Part shown: positions 25,919-35,546 of the stretch, in pieces
Position numbering within the stretch: the stretch's first letter is position 1
Layout: each line of letters starts with the position of its first letter
NCBI RefSeq assembly: GCF_014873485.1
Contig: NZ_JADBDT010000001.1
Location: 3,838,501-3,902,500, forward strand
DNA length: 64,000 nucleotides
Reading direction: 5' to 3'
From: Sphingopyxis sp. OAS728
GTDB lineage: Bacteria > Pseudomonadota > Alphaproteobacteria > Sphingomonadales > Sphingomonadaceae
Position numbers and translations under genes: made by a program
Notes under the pieces: generated by a model
Database searches by the model: none
Told to the model about the DNA's origin: nothing
What the model saw: only the letters and a program-made list of their open reading frames with translations

Positions 25919-26743
25919 TCATTTCTTTTCCAGATGAAGAGTATACTCTTTCCAGTAATCATAGTTCTCGGGATCGAGATCGAACGGACTGGCGAGCTGG
26001 ATCGCCTTTTTCGCGCACTCCTGATGGATGGCTACTTGTGGTTTGTTGCTATCGTTTACGCCCGACGTCGTAACGCTGCTGAACGATGATAATGCGCCCG
26101 ATTGAGAAAGTCGGAATTTTACGGTCGTCACAAGCTGGTCAACGTCCAGCCCCGATACTCTACACCGATTCCACGGAGGCCCGACCTTTGCCTTGATGCT
26201 AACGTCGATCGACCGCTTCACCTGTGCCGCCGTCGTTGCGGCGGGCGCGCCCTTGTTCGGCGGCGCCTTGGTTTGCTCGCGGCCGAGCCCGTCGGTGATC
26301 CCATCGAGCCGGCCCGTCGGGCGCGTCTGTGCTTTTTTTGTCGGCGCCGATTTCGGCGCGGCCTTGGGCGGCGCCTTCGTCACAGCGGGCGGCTGCTTCT
26401 TGGGCGGGGTCGGAACCGGGCGCGCCACCTGTTTGGGCGTCGGCGCAGGGGTCGGGCGGACGACAGGTTCGGGGATCGGCGGCGCAGGTGTCGGTTCGGG
26501 TGCGGCGATATCGACCGCATCTTCCTCGCCTAGCCGCGCCGAGGGCGGCGCCTTGGTAATGATCGGCGCGCTCGATTCCGCTGCGGTCTCGGCGACGAGG
26601 TCGACTTCCATCGGCGGATTGTCGAACCGCCGGTCGCCTGCGGTCCACTGGACCGAGAGCAGGCCGATAATGACGACATGCGCCGCCACCGCGATGGCAA
26701 AGCCGCGTCCCTCATTCCCCCCATCTGCCCGTGTTTCGGCCAT
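25919..26743 (-). CDS. tolA: Tol-Pal inner-membrane protein TolA
   Basis: 274 residues. One N-terminal membrane segment (FAIAVAAHVVIIGLLSVQW), then a Pro/Ala/Lys-rich periplasm-spanning region (about 75-175, proline-rich rather than the helical Ala/Lys repeats of enterobacterial TolA), then a C-terminal TolA domain (SIDVSIKAKVGPPWNRC ... LSQSGALSSFSS ... CAKKAIQLASPFDL). Transmits proton-motive force from TolQR to TolB/Pal. Position between tolR and tolB fixes the assignment against TonB. Confidence 0.9.
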   Translation of the reverse strand: MAETRADGGNEGRGFAIAVAAHVVIIGLLSVQWTAGDRRFDNPPMEVDLVAETAAESSAPIITKAPPSARLGEEDAVDIAAPEPTPAPPIPEPVVRPTPAPTPKQVARPVPTPPKKQPPAVTKAPPKAAPKSAPTKKAQTRPTGRLDGITDGLGREQTKAPPNKGAPAATTAAQVKRSIDVSIKAKVGPPWNRCRVSGLDVDQLVTTVKFRLSQSGALSSFSSVTTSGVNDSNKPQVAIHQECAKKAIQLASPFDLDPENYDYWKEYTLHLEKK

Positions 26744-26752
26744 CGTCTTAAC

Positions 26753-27262
26753 CTAGGGTCGGGTTTCTGAACCGTCGGTGACCGCAGCCGGCGCGCTGTC
26801 GGTTGCGCCTTCCGATCCGGTTGTTACCAACGAAATGCGCGTCAGGCCGGCGCGGTTGAGTTCGCCCATCACGCGCATCACGCGGCCATAGTCGAGCCCC
26901 TTGTCGGCGCGCAGCATGATCTGGCGCGGCTTGTCCTGCCCTTCGTTCGCGCGCGCGATCGCATCGAGCCGCGCAGGAAGTTCGGCCTCGGGCACCACTT
27001 CTTCGCCGATATAGAGCGTGTCGTCGGCGCCCACCGACAGCTGCACCGGTTCCTGTTCTTCGGTCTCGACCGGCTTCGCCCGGCTTTCGGGCAGGTCGAT
27101 GGGGACGGCAGAGGCGAGCAGCGGCGCGGTGATCATGAAGATGATCAAGAGCACGAGCATCACGTCGACGAGCGGCGTGACGTTGATCTCCGCCATCGGT
27201 GCGCGGCGGGCGCCGCGGCCGCGCCGGCCGCCGATACCGCCCGAGGGACCGGACATCGCCAT
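26753..27262 (-). CDS. tolR: Tol-Pal proton-channel protein TolR
   Basis: 169 residues of the ExbD/TolR family. Gly/Arg-rich N-terminus, then the membrane helix with the conserved proton-carrying Asp (INVTPLVDVMLVLLIIFMIT) and a periplasmic domain ending in VMRVMGELNRAGLTRISLVT. Works with TolQ. Its ATG shares a base with the tolQ stop. Nine bases separate it from tolA. Confidence 0.96.
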   Translation of the reverse strand: MAMSGPSGGIGGRRGRGARRAPMAEINVTPLVDVMLVLLIIFMITAPLLASAVPIDLPESRAKPVETEEQEPVQLSVGADDTLYIGEEVVPEAELPARLDAIARANEGQDKPRQIMLRADKGLDYGRVMRVMGELNRAGLTRISLVTTGSEGATDSAPAAVTDGSETRP

Positions 27263-27960
27263 CAGGCTTCGACCTCGAGTTCGCGGCTGAAGGTCGCGTG
27301 CAGCCCGTCGGCGAACCGGCCGAGGCGCGATTCAAGGCGGTTCAGCCGCTGCGAAAAGGCGTTGTAGGCAATGACCGCGGGGATGGCGGCAAACAGACCG
27401 ATCGCGGTCGCGAACAGCGCCTCGGCGATGCCAGGCGCGACGACGGCCAGGCTGCTGTTATTTTCTGCCGCGATTGCGGTGAAGCTGCGCATGATGCCCC
27501 AGACGGTACCGAACAGGCCGACGAAGGGCGCGACCGAGCCGATGGTCGCGAGCGTCCCGATCTTTTCCGCCAGCCGGTCGACTTCGCCCGCGACCGCACT
27601 GTTCATCGCGATGCCGAGCCGCTCGCGCGTGCCGTCGCGGTCGACATTTTTGCCCTTGGTCGAACGGCGCCATTCGGTGATCCCCGCGCCCAGCACCTTC
27701 GCGCTCGGCAGGTCTTCGCCGCTGTTCTTGTCGTAAAATTTGTCGATATCCTCGGCGCGCCAGAAATCGCGCTCGAACCGTTCCGACGCACTCATAAGCT
27801 TGCTGACCCCGCGCCCGTGCGTGAAGATCACCATCCAGACATAGATCGACGCAAGCAAGAGCCCGATCATCACGCCTTTCACGATCCAGTCGGCCTGCAG
27901 GAACAGCGCGATGGGGGACAGGGTCGCCGCGTCGGCGGCCAGCGAGATATTGTCTAGCAA
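27262..27960 (-). CDS. tolQ: Tol-Pal proton-channel protein TolQ
   Basis: 232 residues from a TTG at 27960, chosen because GGAGAG precedes it by 8 bases and it overlaps the ybgC stop by only seven bases; an ATG at 28005 would overlap ybgC by 52 bases. Membrane segments near residues 14-35, 140-160 and 175-195. MotA/TolQ/ExbB signature LATIGSVAPFVGLFGTVWGIMRSF and AIPAVIAYN. Inner-membrane proton channel that energises TolA. Confidence 0.95.
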   Translation of the reverse strand: MLDNISLAADAATLSPIALFLQADWIVKGVMIGLLLASIYVWMVIFTHGRGVSKLMSASERFERDFWRAEDIDKFYDKNSGEDLPSAKVLGAGITEWRRSTKGKNVDRDGTRERLGIAMNSAVAGEVDRLAEKIGTLATIGSVAPFVGLFGTVWGIMRSFTAIAAENNSSLAVVAPGIAEALFATAIGLFAAIPAVIAYNAFSQRLNRLESRLGRFADGLHATFSRELEVEA

Positions 27961-28433
27961 GGGAAAGTCTCTCCATTCATGATGGCGGTAAATCGGTCGG
28001 CCCACCCCGCAGGCTGGCGGCGCGGCCGGCCTTCGGGCGACAGGAAGGCGGCGGTGACTTGCCCGTCGGTCAATGTCTCGCCGCTTAACGTGTCAGTCCC
28101 GCGAAGGATGCGCTGCGAAATTATCACACTCGCACCGCGCACCGCCTCGACGGTGCTGACGACAAGCAGATCGTCGTCGAGCTTCGCCGGACGGCGGTAT
28201 TTGATCGCAAGGTCGGTGACCGCCCAGCTGCCTTCGCCGCCCTCCATCGCCGAACGCTGGTCAATGCCCGCGATGCGCAGCATGTCCGACCGCGCGCGTT
28301 CCATATAGCGCAGGTAATTGGCGTGATAGACGATGCCGGACAGGTCGGTGTCTTCGAAATAGACGCGCGCCCGGAAATGATGTTCGGCCCCGACGAAGGC
28401 GCCGGGGATGAAGGGGGGCGGGACGTTTACCAT
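27954..28433 (-). CDS. ybgC: acyl-CoA thioesterase YbgC (tol-pal associated)
   Basis: 159 residues; ATG 28433 chosen since the frame upstream runs into ruvB and homologues begin near the HFRARVYFEDTD motif. Hotdog fold with the active-site region YFEDTDLSGIVYHANYLRYMERARSD and YRRPAKLDDDLLV. YbgC proteins hydrolyse acyl-CoA thioesters and head the tol-pal operon in many proteobacteria, as here. The stop overlaps tolQ. Confidence 0.94.
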   Translation of the reverse strand: MVNVPPPFIPGAFVGAEHHFRARVYFEDTDLSGIVYHANYLRYMERARSDMLRIAGIDQRSAMEGGEGSWAVTDLAIKYRRPAKLDDDLLVVSTVEAVRGASVIISQRILRGTDTLSGETLTDGQVTAAFLSPEGRPRRQPAGWADRFTAIMNGETFPC

Positions 28434-28534
28434 TATCCCGACCGATAGCGGGCCTTCGACTCGTCGCAAACCCCTAACCAACGGTTCGTCGCAGATCGGG
28501 GCCGGTTTGTGGAATGAAAGCCGCGGAAAACCGC

Positions 28535-29563
28535 CTATTTTGCCTGATCGAAAAGTCCGTCTTGCGAACCCGCGGGCGGATTGAGTCCCAGATGCTTCCA
28601 CGCGCTGGCGTTGAGCATGCGTCCGCGCGCGGTGCGGGCGATGAGGCCGGCCTGGAGCAGATAGGGCTCGATCACATCCTCGATCGTGTCGCGCGGTTCG
28701 CTGAGCCCCGCCGCTAGCGTCTCGACGCCCACGGGGCCGCCCCGATAGATATCGGCGATCATGGTAAGGTAACGGCGGTCCATCGCGTCGAGCCCGAGCG
28801 CATCGACTTCGAGCCGGTTGAGCGCGGCATCGGCGGCCTTGGCGTCGACAACCGTGTGGCCCGCGACGGTCGCGAAATCGCGGACACGGCGGAGCAGGCG
28901 GCCCGCGATGCGGGGTGTGCCGCGCGAGCGCTTGGCGATTTCGAGTGCCCCGTCCGACGCGATCGGCAAGGCCAGCAACCGCGCGGCGCGCGAGATCACC
29001 TGTTCCAGCTCGGCATGCGTGTAGAAATTGAGCCGCACCGGAATGCCGAAACGGTCTCGCAGCGGCGTGGTGAGCAGGCCCTGCCGTGTCGTTGCGCCGA
29101 CCAGCGTGAACTTGGGCAAATCGATCCGCACCGAGCGCGCCGATGGCCCTTCGCCGATCATGATGTCGAGCGCGCGGTCCTCCATCGCGGGATAGAGGAT
29201 TTCCTCGACCGCGGGCGATAGCCGGTGAATCTCGTCGATGAAGAGGACGTCGCCATCCTCGAGGTTGGTGAGCAGCGCGGCAAGGTCGCCCGCCTTCGCG
29301 ATCACCGGGCCGCTGGTCGACCGAAAGCCGACGCCGAGCTCCTTGGCAACGATCTGCGCCAGCGTCGTTTTGCCGAGCCCGGGCGGCCCATAGAAGAGCA
29401 CATGGTCGAGCGCGTCCGACCGCGTCTTTGCCGCTTCGATGAAGATGCGCAGATTCTCGCGTGCCGCGGCTTGCCCGACGAATTCGGCGAGCGATTTGGG
29501 CCGCAGCGCGGCGTCGGCATCCTCAGGGGTGCGCAGGGGGGTAGTGAGGGCGGGCTCAGTCAT
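28535..29563 (-). CDS. ruvB: Holliday junction helicase RuvB
   Basis: 342 residues from ATG 29563, which overlaps the preceding GFA-family stop (ATGA). AAA+ ATPase: [11 protein letters not shown], Walker [13 protein letters not shown], Walker [12 protein letters not shown], sensor 1 [19 protein letters not shown], and C-terminal winged helix with [17 protein letters not shown]. Drives branch migration with RuvA. Confidence 0.98.
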   Translation of the reverse strand: MTEPALTTPLRTPEDADAALRPKSLAEFVGQAAARENLRIFIEAAKTRSDALDHVLFYGPPGLGKTTLAQIVAKELGVGFRSTSGPVIAKAGDLAALLTNLEDGDVLFIDEIHRLSPAVEEILYPAMEDRALDIMIGEGPSARSVRIDLPKFTLVGATTRQGLLTTPLRDRFGIPVRLNFYTHAELEQVISRAARLLALPIASDGALEIAKRSRGTPRIAGRLLRRVRDFATVAGHTVVDAKAADAALNRLEVDALGLDAMDRRYLTMIADIYRGGPVGVETLAAGLSEPRDTIEDVIEPYLLQAGLIARTARGRMLNASAWKHLGLNPPAGSQDGLFDQAK

Positions 29564-29961
29564 AAACGCTCTATTGCCTCGCCGAGGATACAAACCCAAG
29601 GTAACTGACGATCCTCATAGACTGAAAATTGCGGCTCGAAGTCATGGCCGGGTTCGAAATTGCCGATCGGCACGGCATAGCTGTCGAGCTCCGGGTGATT
29701 GAGGAACCAGAGCGTGGAGCCGCAGTTTTCGCAGAAATAGAAGTCCGCGAGAGCGCCGCTTCCGCCGGGATGCTGGTACAATTTCCCTTCGCCTTCGGTG
29801 CGAACCTGATCGGCGGGGAAGCGTGCCTGTGCGGCAAAGGCGCTGCCGCTCCGCGCCTTGCAATTGCGACAGTGGCAGACCGACACGCGGATCGGTTCGC
29901 CCGAGCAGGCGATGCGGAGCTGGCCGCAGCGGCAGGAGGCGTTGCGGACGCGGTCGGTCAC
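29560..29961 (-). CDS. GFA-family zinc protein inside ruv operon
   Basis: 133 residues. Cysteine pairs of the GFA (glutathione-dependent formaldehyde-activating enzyme-like) family: [21 protein letters not shown] and [11 protein letters not shown], seven cysteines that can hold two zinc ions. Most GFA proteins are not true glutathione:formaldehyde enzymes and their roles are unclear. It overlaps ruvA by four bases at its start and ruvB by four at its end, so it is translated as part of the ruvC-A-B set. Confidence 0.92.
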   Translation of the reverse strand: MTDRVRNASCRCGQLRIACSGEPIRVSVCHCRNCKARSGSAFAAQARFPADQVRTEGEGKLYQHPGGSGALADFYFCENCGSTLWFLNHPELDSYAVPIGNFEPGHDFEPQFSVYEDRQLPWVCILGEAIERL

Positions 29962-30557
29962 TTGGCCGCCTTCTTGAGCGCTGCGCGCACCAGCGCGTCG
30001 AGGCTCGCGCCCGCACCCAGTTCCTCGCTCGCTGCCGCGACCGCCGCGCTCGCCTCGCCGGGCTTGAAGCCGAGGCCGGTGAGGGCGGCGACAGCGTCGC
30101 TGAGTGGGCCGGCGGTTGCGGCAAGGGACGGACCGGTGCCTGCAATTCCGCCGAGTGCCCCCGCCTTGTCTTTGAGTTCATGCGCAATCCGCTGCGCCAG
30201 TTTCGGCCCGACGCCGTTCGCGCGCGCGATCATCGCGCTGTCGCCGCTGGCGAGGGCGCGTTGCAGGTCGCCGATCTCGAGCGCCGAGAGGATTGCGAGC
30301 GCGACCTTCGCGCCGACGCCCTGGACGCTGGTGAGCAGGCGGAACCAGTCGCGCTCTTCGGCCTTGGCAAAGCCGAGCAAGCGCAGAAAATCCTCGCCGA
30401 CGAGCATTTCGGTGTGGATGGTGACATCGCCGCCGACCGGACCCAAAGCGTCGAGCGTGCGCGCCGATGCCTCGACGAGGTAACCGACGCCGCCGACATC
30501 GATCACCGCATGGCCTGCGCCGCTGCTGTCCAGCCGTCCGGTAAGTTTGGCGATCAT
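29958..30557 (-). CDS. ruvA: Holliday junction protein RuvA
   Basis: 199 residues. N-terminal OB domain ([30 protein letters not shown] region), helix-hairpin-helix domain II ([36 protein letters not shown]) and a C-terminal domain III ([19 protein letters not shown]) that contacts RuvB. Tetrameric junction binder. Confidence 0.97.
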   Translation of the reverse strand: MIAKLTGRLDSSGAGHAVIDVGGVGYLVEASARTLDALGPVGGDVTIHTEMLVGEDFLRLLGFAKAEERDWFRLLTSVQGVGAKVALAILSALEIGDLQRALASGDSAMIARANGVGPKLAQRIAHELKDKAGALGGIAGTGPSLAATAGPLSDAVAALTGLGFKPGEASAAVAAASEELGAGASLDALVRAALKKAAK

Positions 30558-30571
30558 CTGGTTTCTAACAT

Positions 30572-30661
30572 CCGTTCGGGCTGAGCTTGTCGAAGCCCTG
30601 TCCTTCCCCTTTTGTTCTCCTTAAGAGAAGAACGGCCCTTCGACAAGCTCAGGGCGAACGG
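30572..30661. repeat. intergenic inverted repeat (GAGCTTGTCGAAG family)
   Basis: Imperfect inverted repeat with about 35-base arms in the ruvC-ruvA gap. The core GAGCTTGTCGAAG (left) and CTTCGACAAGCTC (right) pairs perfectly and both ends are CCGTTCG/CGAACGG. It resembles REP-type palindromes that recur between genes in sphingomonads and could fold in the ruv transcript. Confidence 0.8.
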
Positions 30662-30670
30662 CGTGAGGAT

Positions 30671-31144
30671 TTAAACCTTGGGCCGGTGGTTCGCGTGGCA
30701 GATCGCGACCGCCAGCGCATCGGCCGCGTCGGCGCCCGCGACCTTCGCGCCCGGCAGCAGGACACGCAGCATCGCCTGCACCTGTTCTTTCGCTGCGGCG
30801 CCGGTGCCGACGATCGCTTTCTTGACCAGCCGCGGCGCATATTCGCCGACCGGCAATCCGGCGCGCGCGCAGCCGAGCAGCACGACCCCGCGCGCATGCG
30901 CGAGCTTCAGCGTCGATTGCGGATTGTCGTTGACGAACACTTCCTCGACCGCCGCGCACGCGGGTGCATGATCGGCGATCACCGCCGCGAGCACGGTGTC
31001 GAGATGCGCGAGCCGGTCGGGCAGGGACGCTTTCGCGTCGGTCTTCACCTGCCCGTTGGCGATGTGGCTGATCCGGCTGCCCTCTACGCGAATGACGCCC
31101 CAGCCGGTGCAGCTGAGCGAGGGATCGAGACCGAGGATGATCAT
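30671..31144 (-). CDS. ruvC: Holliday junction endonuclease RuvC
   Basis: 157 residues. RNase H-like fold with catalytic acids in [16 protein letters not shown] (Asp7), AAVEEVFVN and the C-terminal [26 protein letters not shown] matches the family. Cuts Holliday junctions behind RuvAB. Unusually for an operon, a 113-base gap with a palindrome separates it from ruvA. Confidence 0.97.
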   Translation of the reverse strand: MIILGLDPSLSCTGWGVIRVEGSRISHIANGQVKTDAKASLPDRLAHLDTVLAAVIADHAPACAAVEEVFVNDNPQSTLKLAHARGVVLLGCARAGLPVGEYAPRLVKKAIVGTGAAAKEQVQAMLRVLLPGAKVAGADAADALAVAICHANHRPKV

Positions 31145-31150
31145 CGGAAA

Positions 31151-31230
31151 CCGTTCGTGTCGAGCGAAGTCGAGACACGCCGAAGGAGCGCGCGCCCGAT
31201 GGGCATCTCGACTTCGCTCGATGCGAACGG
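31151..31230. repeat. intergenic inverted repeat (TCGAGCGAAGTCGAGA family)
   Basis: Inverted repeat with about 30-base arms between yebC and ruvC; the perfect core is TCGAGCGAAGTCGAGA with its complement, flanked by CCGTTCG/CGAACGG. Different in sequence from the repeat at 30572 but sharing its ends. Confidence 0.8.
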
Positions 31231-31240
31231 ATTTTGGCGT

Positions 31241-31987
31241 TTAGCCAAGCTTTTCCATAACCGCGTCGGGGATTTCGTAATTGCCCCATACGGTCTGGAC
31301 GTCGTCGTCGTCGTCGAGCGTGTCGATCAGCTTGAACAAAGTCTGCGCGAGCGCTTCGTCGGCGACTTCGCTCTTGAGCGTCGGGCGCCAGGCGAGCTTT
31401 ACGCCTTCGGCTTCGCCGAGCTTGGCTTCGAGCGCCTTCGCGACTTCGTGCAGGCTGTCGACGCTGGTCCAGATGTCGTGGCCGTCCTCGGACGATTCGA
31501 CGTCATCGGCGCCTGCGTCGAGCGCGGCTTCGAACACCGTGTCGGCATCGCCGGCGCTCGCGCCATAGCTGATCATACCGAGCCGGTCGAAGCCGTGGCT
31601 GACGCTGCCCGAGGTGCCGAGGTTGCCGCCATTCTTGCTGAACGCGGTGCGGACGTTGGTCGCGGTGCGGTTGCGGTTGTCGGTCAGTGCCTCGACGATC
31701 AACGAAACGCCGCCTGGACCATAGCCCTCGTAGCGGATTTCCTCGTAATTATCGCCGTCATTGCCCGCGGCCTTGTCGATCGCGCGCTGGATATTGTCCT
31801 TCGGCATCGACTGCGCCTTGGCCGCGTTGACCGCGGCGCGCAGGCGCGCGTTCGCGTCGGGATCGGGCAGGCCCATCTTCGCCGCAACGGTGATTTCGCG
31901 GCTGAGCTTCGAAAAGAGGCTGCTGCGCTTTTTGTCCTGCGCACCCTTGCGGTGCATGATGTTCTTGAATTTACTATGGCCGGCCAC
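31241..31987 (-). CDS. yebC: YebC/PmpR-family regulator
   Basis: 248 residues from a GTG at 31987 with GGAGGTAGG upstream. Signature N-terminus [20 protein letters not shown], middle [21 protein letters not shown] and C-terminal [12 protein letters not shown]. Members act as transcription regulators, and some rescue ribosomes stalled at difficult sequences. Adjacent to ruvC as in many bacteria. Confidence 0.96.
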   Translation of the reverse strand: MAGHSKFKNIMHRKGAQDKKRSSLFSKLSREITVAAKMGLPDPDANARLRAAVNAAKAQSMPKDNIQRAIDKAAGNDGDNYEEIRYEGYGPGGVSLIVEALTDNRNRTATNVRTAFSKNGGNLGTSGSVSHGFDRLGMISYGASAGDADTVFEAALDAGADDVESSEDGHDIWTSVDSLHEVAKALEAKLGEAEGVKLAWRPTLKSEVADEALAQTLFKLIDTLDDDDDVQTVWGNYEIPDAVMEKLG

Positions 31988-32030
31988 GGCCTACCTCCAT
32001 CGAAACGGGAATTGTGCCGTCGCCCCTAGC

Positions 32031-32079
32031 GCGGAGCGCGGTTCCAGACAACTACGTGCGGAGCGCGGTTTCAGACAAC
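32031..32079. repeat. 22-base tandem direct repeat
   Basis: Two copies (32031-32052 and 32058-32079) of a sequence starting GCGGAGCGCGGTT, differing at one base and 27 bases apart. The second copy covers the stop codon and last codons of ybjQ on the other strand. Confidence 0.75.
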
Positions 32080-32388
32080 CACGGCGGTTCCGCTCGCCGA
32101 AACCATCAGCATCGAACCATTCTGCCCGAGAACTTCATAGTCGAGGTCGACGCCGATCACCGCATTGCCGCCGAGGCGCGCGGCCTCGGCTTCCATTTCG
32201 GCGATCGCTTCCTTGCGCGCGCGGGCAAGGACATCCTCATATTTGCCCGAGCGGCCGCCGACGATGTCGGTGATGCTGGCGAACAGGTCGCGGAACAGGT
32301 TGGCGCCGACGATCACTTCGCCGGTGACGATGCCCAGATATTCGCGGACCGGGCGGCCCTCGACATTGTTGGTGGTGGTGCTGAACAT
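32071..32388 (-). CDS. YbjQ-family (DUF74) protein
   Basis: 105 residues from ATG 32388, which has GGGAGAG 8 bases upstream; a GTG two codons earlier is less likely. Family pattern: [59 protein letters not shown] and SGTAVVV. Forms pentameric rings in known structures; cellular role unknown. Confidence 0.93.
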   Translation of the reverse strand: MFSTTTNNVEGRPVREYLGIVTGEVIVGANLFRDLFASITDIVGGRSGKYEDVLARARKEAIAEMEAEAARLGGNAVIGVDLDYEVLGQNGSMLMVSASGTAVVV

Positions 32389-32409
32389 CGTCACTCTCCC
32401 TTGTGGTGT

Positions 32410-32652
32410 TTAGTCGATTCCGAGCGCCGACTTGTAGACGTCGAGAATCGCTTCCATTTCCTTGCGATCGTGGACCGGCAGTTTGCGCAGGCGCACGATC
32501 TGACGCATGATCTTCGGATCGTAGCCGTTGCTTTTGGCTTCGTTATAGGTGTCGCGGATGTCGTCGGCGATGCCCTTTTTCTCTTCTTCCAGACGCTCGA
32601 TGCGCTCGATGAAAAGGCGCAGTTGTTCGTCGGATACGGTGGCTTCGCTCAT
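32410..32652 (-). CDS. gapR: GapR-type nucleoid protein (DUF2312)
   Basis: 80 residues; ATG 32652 chosen because the frame upstream lies over the next gene. Coiled-coil N-half ([35 protein letters not shown]) and C-half [31 protein letters not shown], the DUF2312 hallmark. In Caulobacter, GapR binds overtwisted AT-rich DNA and supports replication. Alphaproteobacterial marker. Confidence 0.95.
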   Translation of the reverse strand: MSEATVSDEQLRLFIERIERLEEEKKGIADDIRDTYNEAKSNGYDPKIMRQIVRLRKLPVHDRKEMEAILDVYKSALGID

Positions 32653-32707
32653 TTTGGGCTCCGGTAGTTGGGAATGGTCCAGCGCAAGAATCGCGCTTGG
32701 CGCGTCC

Positions 32708-33037
32708 CTAATGGCCCCGAGGATTTTTGGCCATGCTTTCTTCCATCCGCGCGAGCTGTTCGGGCGTCGCGGCGGTGTGGTGGCGCGCTTTCCACTCGGC
32801 GGTCGGCATGCCGTGGACGATCGCGCGGCCGGTTTCCCTGTCCATATCGCCCGCCTCGGCGATCCAGTCACCAAGGCAGTTGCGGCAAAAACCGGCAAGG
32901 CTCATCAGGTCGATGTTCGCGGCGTCGCTCCGGTGCTGGAGCAGGCGGGCCAGCCGGCGAAACGCCGCGGCGGCGACGGCATCGTCGAGACTGTCGAGCG
33001 CATCATTGCCGGTCGTCTGATCGTCGCTGCAGGACAT
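32708..33037 (-). CDS. DUF1244 family protein
   Basis: 109 residues with a GGAGGAA site directly upstream of ATG 33037. Family core [35 protein letters not shown], with the CRNC pair, and [15 protein letters not shown]. Function unknown. Divergent from pyruvate kinase across 95 bases, and 55 bases ahead of gapR on the same strand, so possibly cotranscribed. Confidence 0.92.
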   Translation of the reverse strand: MSCSDDQTTGNDALDSLDDAVAAAAFRRLARLLQHRSDAANIDLMSLAGFCRNCLGDWIAEAGDMDRETGRAIVHGMPTAEWKARHHTAATPEQLARMEESMAKNPRGH

Positions 33038-33132
33038 GGTTCCTCCGTTCGGTGATTGAATAGCTATACGGTTGTTGCCTAGACAGCATCAAGACGGCAT
33101 TGCCCTAACGTCCCCCAGTCATCGGAGCATTT

Positions 33133-34587
33133 GTGGTTCAGAGCTTTACCCCCCGCCAGCGCAAGGTCCGTATCCTGGCGACCCTTGGCCCCGCTAGCGC
33201 CAATGCGGAGATGATCGCAGAACTGCATCGCGCCGGTGCCGACGCCTTTCGCGTCAATATGAGCCATGGCGACCATGCCGGCCATGCAAAAGTGATCGCG
33301 GCGATCCGCGCGCTCGAAAGGGACACGGGCCGCCCGACGACGATCCTTGTCGACCTGCAAGGCCCGAAACTGCGCGTTGGCACGTTCAAGGACGGCCCGG
33401 TCGAGCTGATCAAGGGGCAGCCGTTCGTGCTCGATACCGACAAGGCGCCGGGCGATGCGACGCGCGTCCATTTGCCGCACCCAGAATTGTTTGCCGCCGC
33501 CGAACCCGATACGCGCCTGCTCGTCGATGACGGCAAGCTGGTGCTCCGCGTCAAGACCGTGTCGCCGAGCCGGCTCGAAACGGTGGTCGAGGTTGGCGGC
33601 AAGATTTCGGATCGCAAGGGCGTCAACGTTCCCGATGTCGTCGTGCCGCTCGCGGCGCTCACCGAAAAGGACCGCAAGGACCTGACCTTCGCGCTCGAAC
33701 AGCATGTCGACTGGATCGCGCTGTCGTTCGTCCAGCGCCCTGAGGATGTCGCCGAGGCACGCCGCCTGATCGGTGGGAAGGCGGCGTTGCTCGTCAAGTT
33801 TGAAAAGCCGTCGGGCGTCCAGCGGATCGAGGAAATCCTCGAGCTCGCAGACGCGGCGATGGTCGCGCGCGGCGACCTGGGCGTCGAACTGCCGCCCGAG
33901 GCGGTGCCGCCGCTCCAGAAGAAGATCGTCGCGACCGCGCGCCGCATGGGCAAGCCGGTCGTCGTGGCGACGCAGATGCTCGAATCGATGATCGTCTCGC
34001 CGTCGCCGACGCGCGCGGAAGTTAGCGATGTTGCCACGGCGGTGTACGACGGGGCGGATGCGATCATGCTGTCGGCCGAGACTGCGGCGGGCGCATGGCC
34101 GGTGGAAGCTGTCACCATGATGGATTCGATCGCGCGTTCGGTCGAAAGCGACCCCGACTATTATCGCCGTCTGCATTTTACCGAGACTGCGCCTGACGCG
34201 ACGACCGCCGATGCGCTGGCCGAGGCGGCGGGCAGCATCATCACGACGATCGCCGCCGACGCGATCATCTGCTTTACCGCGTCGGGTTCGACCGCACGCC
34301 GCGTCGCGCGCGAGCGGCCGGGGGCGCCGCTGCTGGTGCTGACCCCGAAGCGCGAGGCGGCGCGGCGCATGGGGCTGCTCTGGGGCGCGCATGCCGTGCC
34401 GACCAAGGACATCGGCAGCTTCGAGGAGATGATCGCCAAGGGCAAGCGCATGGCGCTGCGCCACGGCATCTGCAAGGCGGGCGCGAAGCTCGTCATGATG
34501 GCGGGCGTTCCCTTTGGCACCCCGGGGTCGACCAACGTGCTGCACGTCGCGACGCTGACCGGCGACGAGCTGCGCGGATATAGCTGA
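33133..34587 (+). CDS. pyk: pyruvate kinase
   Basis: 484 residues from GTG. Converts phosphoenolpyruvate and ADP to pyruvate and ATP. Visible motifs: KVRILATLGPAS, FRVNMSHGDHAGH, DLQGPKLRVG, the active-site KFEKPSGVQRIEEIL, ARGDLGVELPPE, VATQMLESMI, and the C-terminal regulatory domain with CFTASGSTARRVARERP. Glycolysis end point in sphingomonads that use Entner-Doudoroff. The long antisense frame opposite is a GC artefact. Confidence 0.98.
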   Translation: MVQSFTPRQRKVRILATLGPASANAEMIAELHRAGADAFRVNMSHGDHAGHAKVIAAIRALERDTGRPTTILVDLQGPKLRVGTFKDGPVELIKGQPFVLDTDKAPGDATRVHLPHPELFAAAEPDTRLLVDDGKLVLRVKTVSPSRLETVVEVGGKISDRKGVNVPDVVVPLAALTEKDRKDLTFALEQHVDWIALSFVQRPEDVAEARRLIGGKAALLVKFEKPSGVQRIEEILELADAAMVARGDLGVELPPEAVPPLQKKIVATARRMGKPVVVATQMLESMIVSPSPTRAEVSDVATAVYDGADAIMLSAETAAGAWPVEAVTMMDSIARSVESDPDYYRRLHFTETAPDATTADALAEAAGSIITTIAADAIICFTASGSTARRVARERPGAPLLVLTPKREAARRMGLLWGAHAVPTKDIGSFEEMIAKGKRMALRHGICKAGAKLVMMAGVPFGTPGSTNVLHVATLTGDELRGYS

Positions 34588-34772
34588 TCCGATTCAAATC
34601 GGCACAAAAGTTACCGGCTGATTCATAAAATTTTCGGCTTGATTCAGATCGGGACGTTTAAAAATGGTAAACGGGCTTTGCACCATTGACGCTGCGCGGC
34701 ATAGTTGGTGCAAGTAGCGCGTCGGACCCGCGTTGGGGGGCTCCGCATCGCCAGTCCGGAGGTCTTTTCCGC
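34588..34772 (+). promoter_or_regulatory. pyk-bpt spacer with paired inverted repeats
   Basis: 185 bases. CCGATT-CA-AATCGG at 34588-34601 follows the pyk stop closely. TTGCACCA (34678-34685) and TGGTGCAA (34706-34713) form a perfect 8-bp inverted repeat around a TTGACG -35-like hexamer at 34686-34691, which fits a repressor site over the bpt promoter. GTTTA/TAAAC repeats flank AAAATGG at 34656-34672. Confidence 0.4.
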
Positions 34773-35546
34773 GTGTCCGCACCGTTCCGTTTTCCGCGCT
34801 TTTTCGTCACGAGCCCGGCGCCTTGCCCGTATCTGGCGGGGAAGACCGAGCGCAAGGTGTTCACCGAACTCAGCGGCAACAGCGCGAACGAGCTGAACGA
34901 CGCGCTGGGTCGCATCGGGTTCCGCCGCAGCCAGTCGGTCGCCTATCGCCCAAGCTGTGCCGATTGTTCGGCGTGCGTGTCGGTCCGGGTCTGCGCCGAC
35001 GAATTCACGCCAAGCAGCTCGCAGAAACGGAACCTCCGCCGCAACGGCGATCTGGTCGCGACCGCGTGCAAGCCGTGGGCGACCGAAGAGCAATATGCGT
35101 TGCTCCGCTCCTATCTCGGTTCGCGCCATCCCAATGGCGGCATGGCCGATATGGACGAGCAGGATTTCGCCGACATGGTCGAGCAGACCCCGGTCGATAG
35201 CTATATGGTCGAATATCGCGAGCCGACGACCGATGGCCGCAAGGGGCGCTTGGTCGGGTGCTGCCTGACCGACCGTCAGGGCGATGGCCTGTCGATGATC
35301 TACAGCTTCTTCGACGCGGCGCATCCGATGCGCGAGGGGCTCGGCACCTATATCATCGCCGATCATGTCCAGCGCGCCGCGCGGGCCGGGCTGCCCTACG
35401 TCTATCTCGGCTACTGGATCGAAGGATCGGCGCGCATGGCGTACAAGGCGCGTTTCCGCCCGCTCGAAAAGCTGGGCCCCGACGGCTGGTCGCGTTTCGA
35501 GCCCTCGCAGCCCGAGCGCATCGCGGCGATGTTCGAGCTCGCCTGA
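34773..35546 (+). CDS. bpt: aspartate/glutamate leucyltransferase Bpt
   Basis: 257 residues from GTG 34773, ten bases behind GGAGG; the longer frame starting upstream lacks a ribosome site. Family motifs [47 protein letters not shown] and [42 protein letters not shown]. Transfers Leu to N-terminal Asp/Glu of proteins, marking them for ClpS/ClpAP degradation (N-degron pathway). Confidence 0.95.
   Translation: MSAPFRFPRFFVTSPAPCPYLAGKTERKVFTELSGNSANELNDALGRIGFRRSQSVAYRPSCADCSACVSVRVCADEFTPSSSQKRNLRRNGDLVATACKPWATEEQYALLRSYLGSRHPNGGMADMDEQDFADMVEQTPVDSYMVEYREPTTDGRKGRLVGCCLTDRQGDGLSMIYSFFDAAHPMREGLGTYIIADHVQRAARAGLPYVYLGYWIEGSARMAYKARFRPLEKLGPDGWSRFEPSQPERIAAMFELA

Noticed and set aside
25919-26743. 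TonB instead of TolA
   Set aside because: Located between tolR and tolB with a TolA-type C-terminal domain, so TolA is preferred despite the proline-rich spacer.
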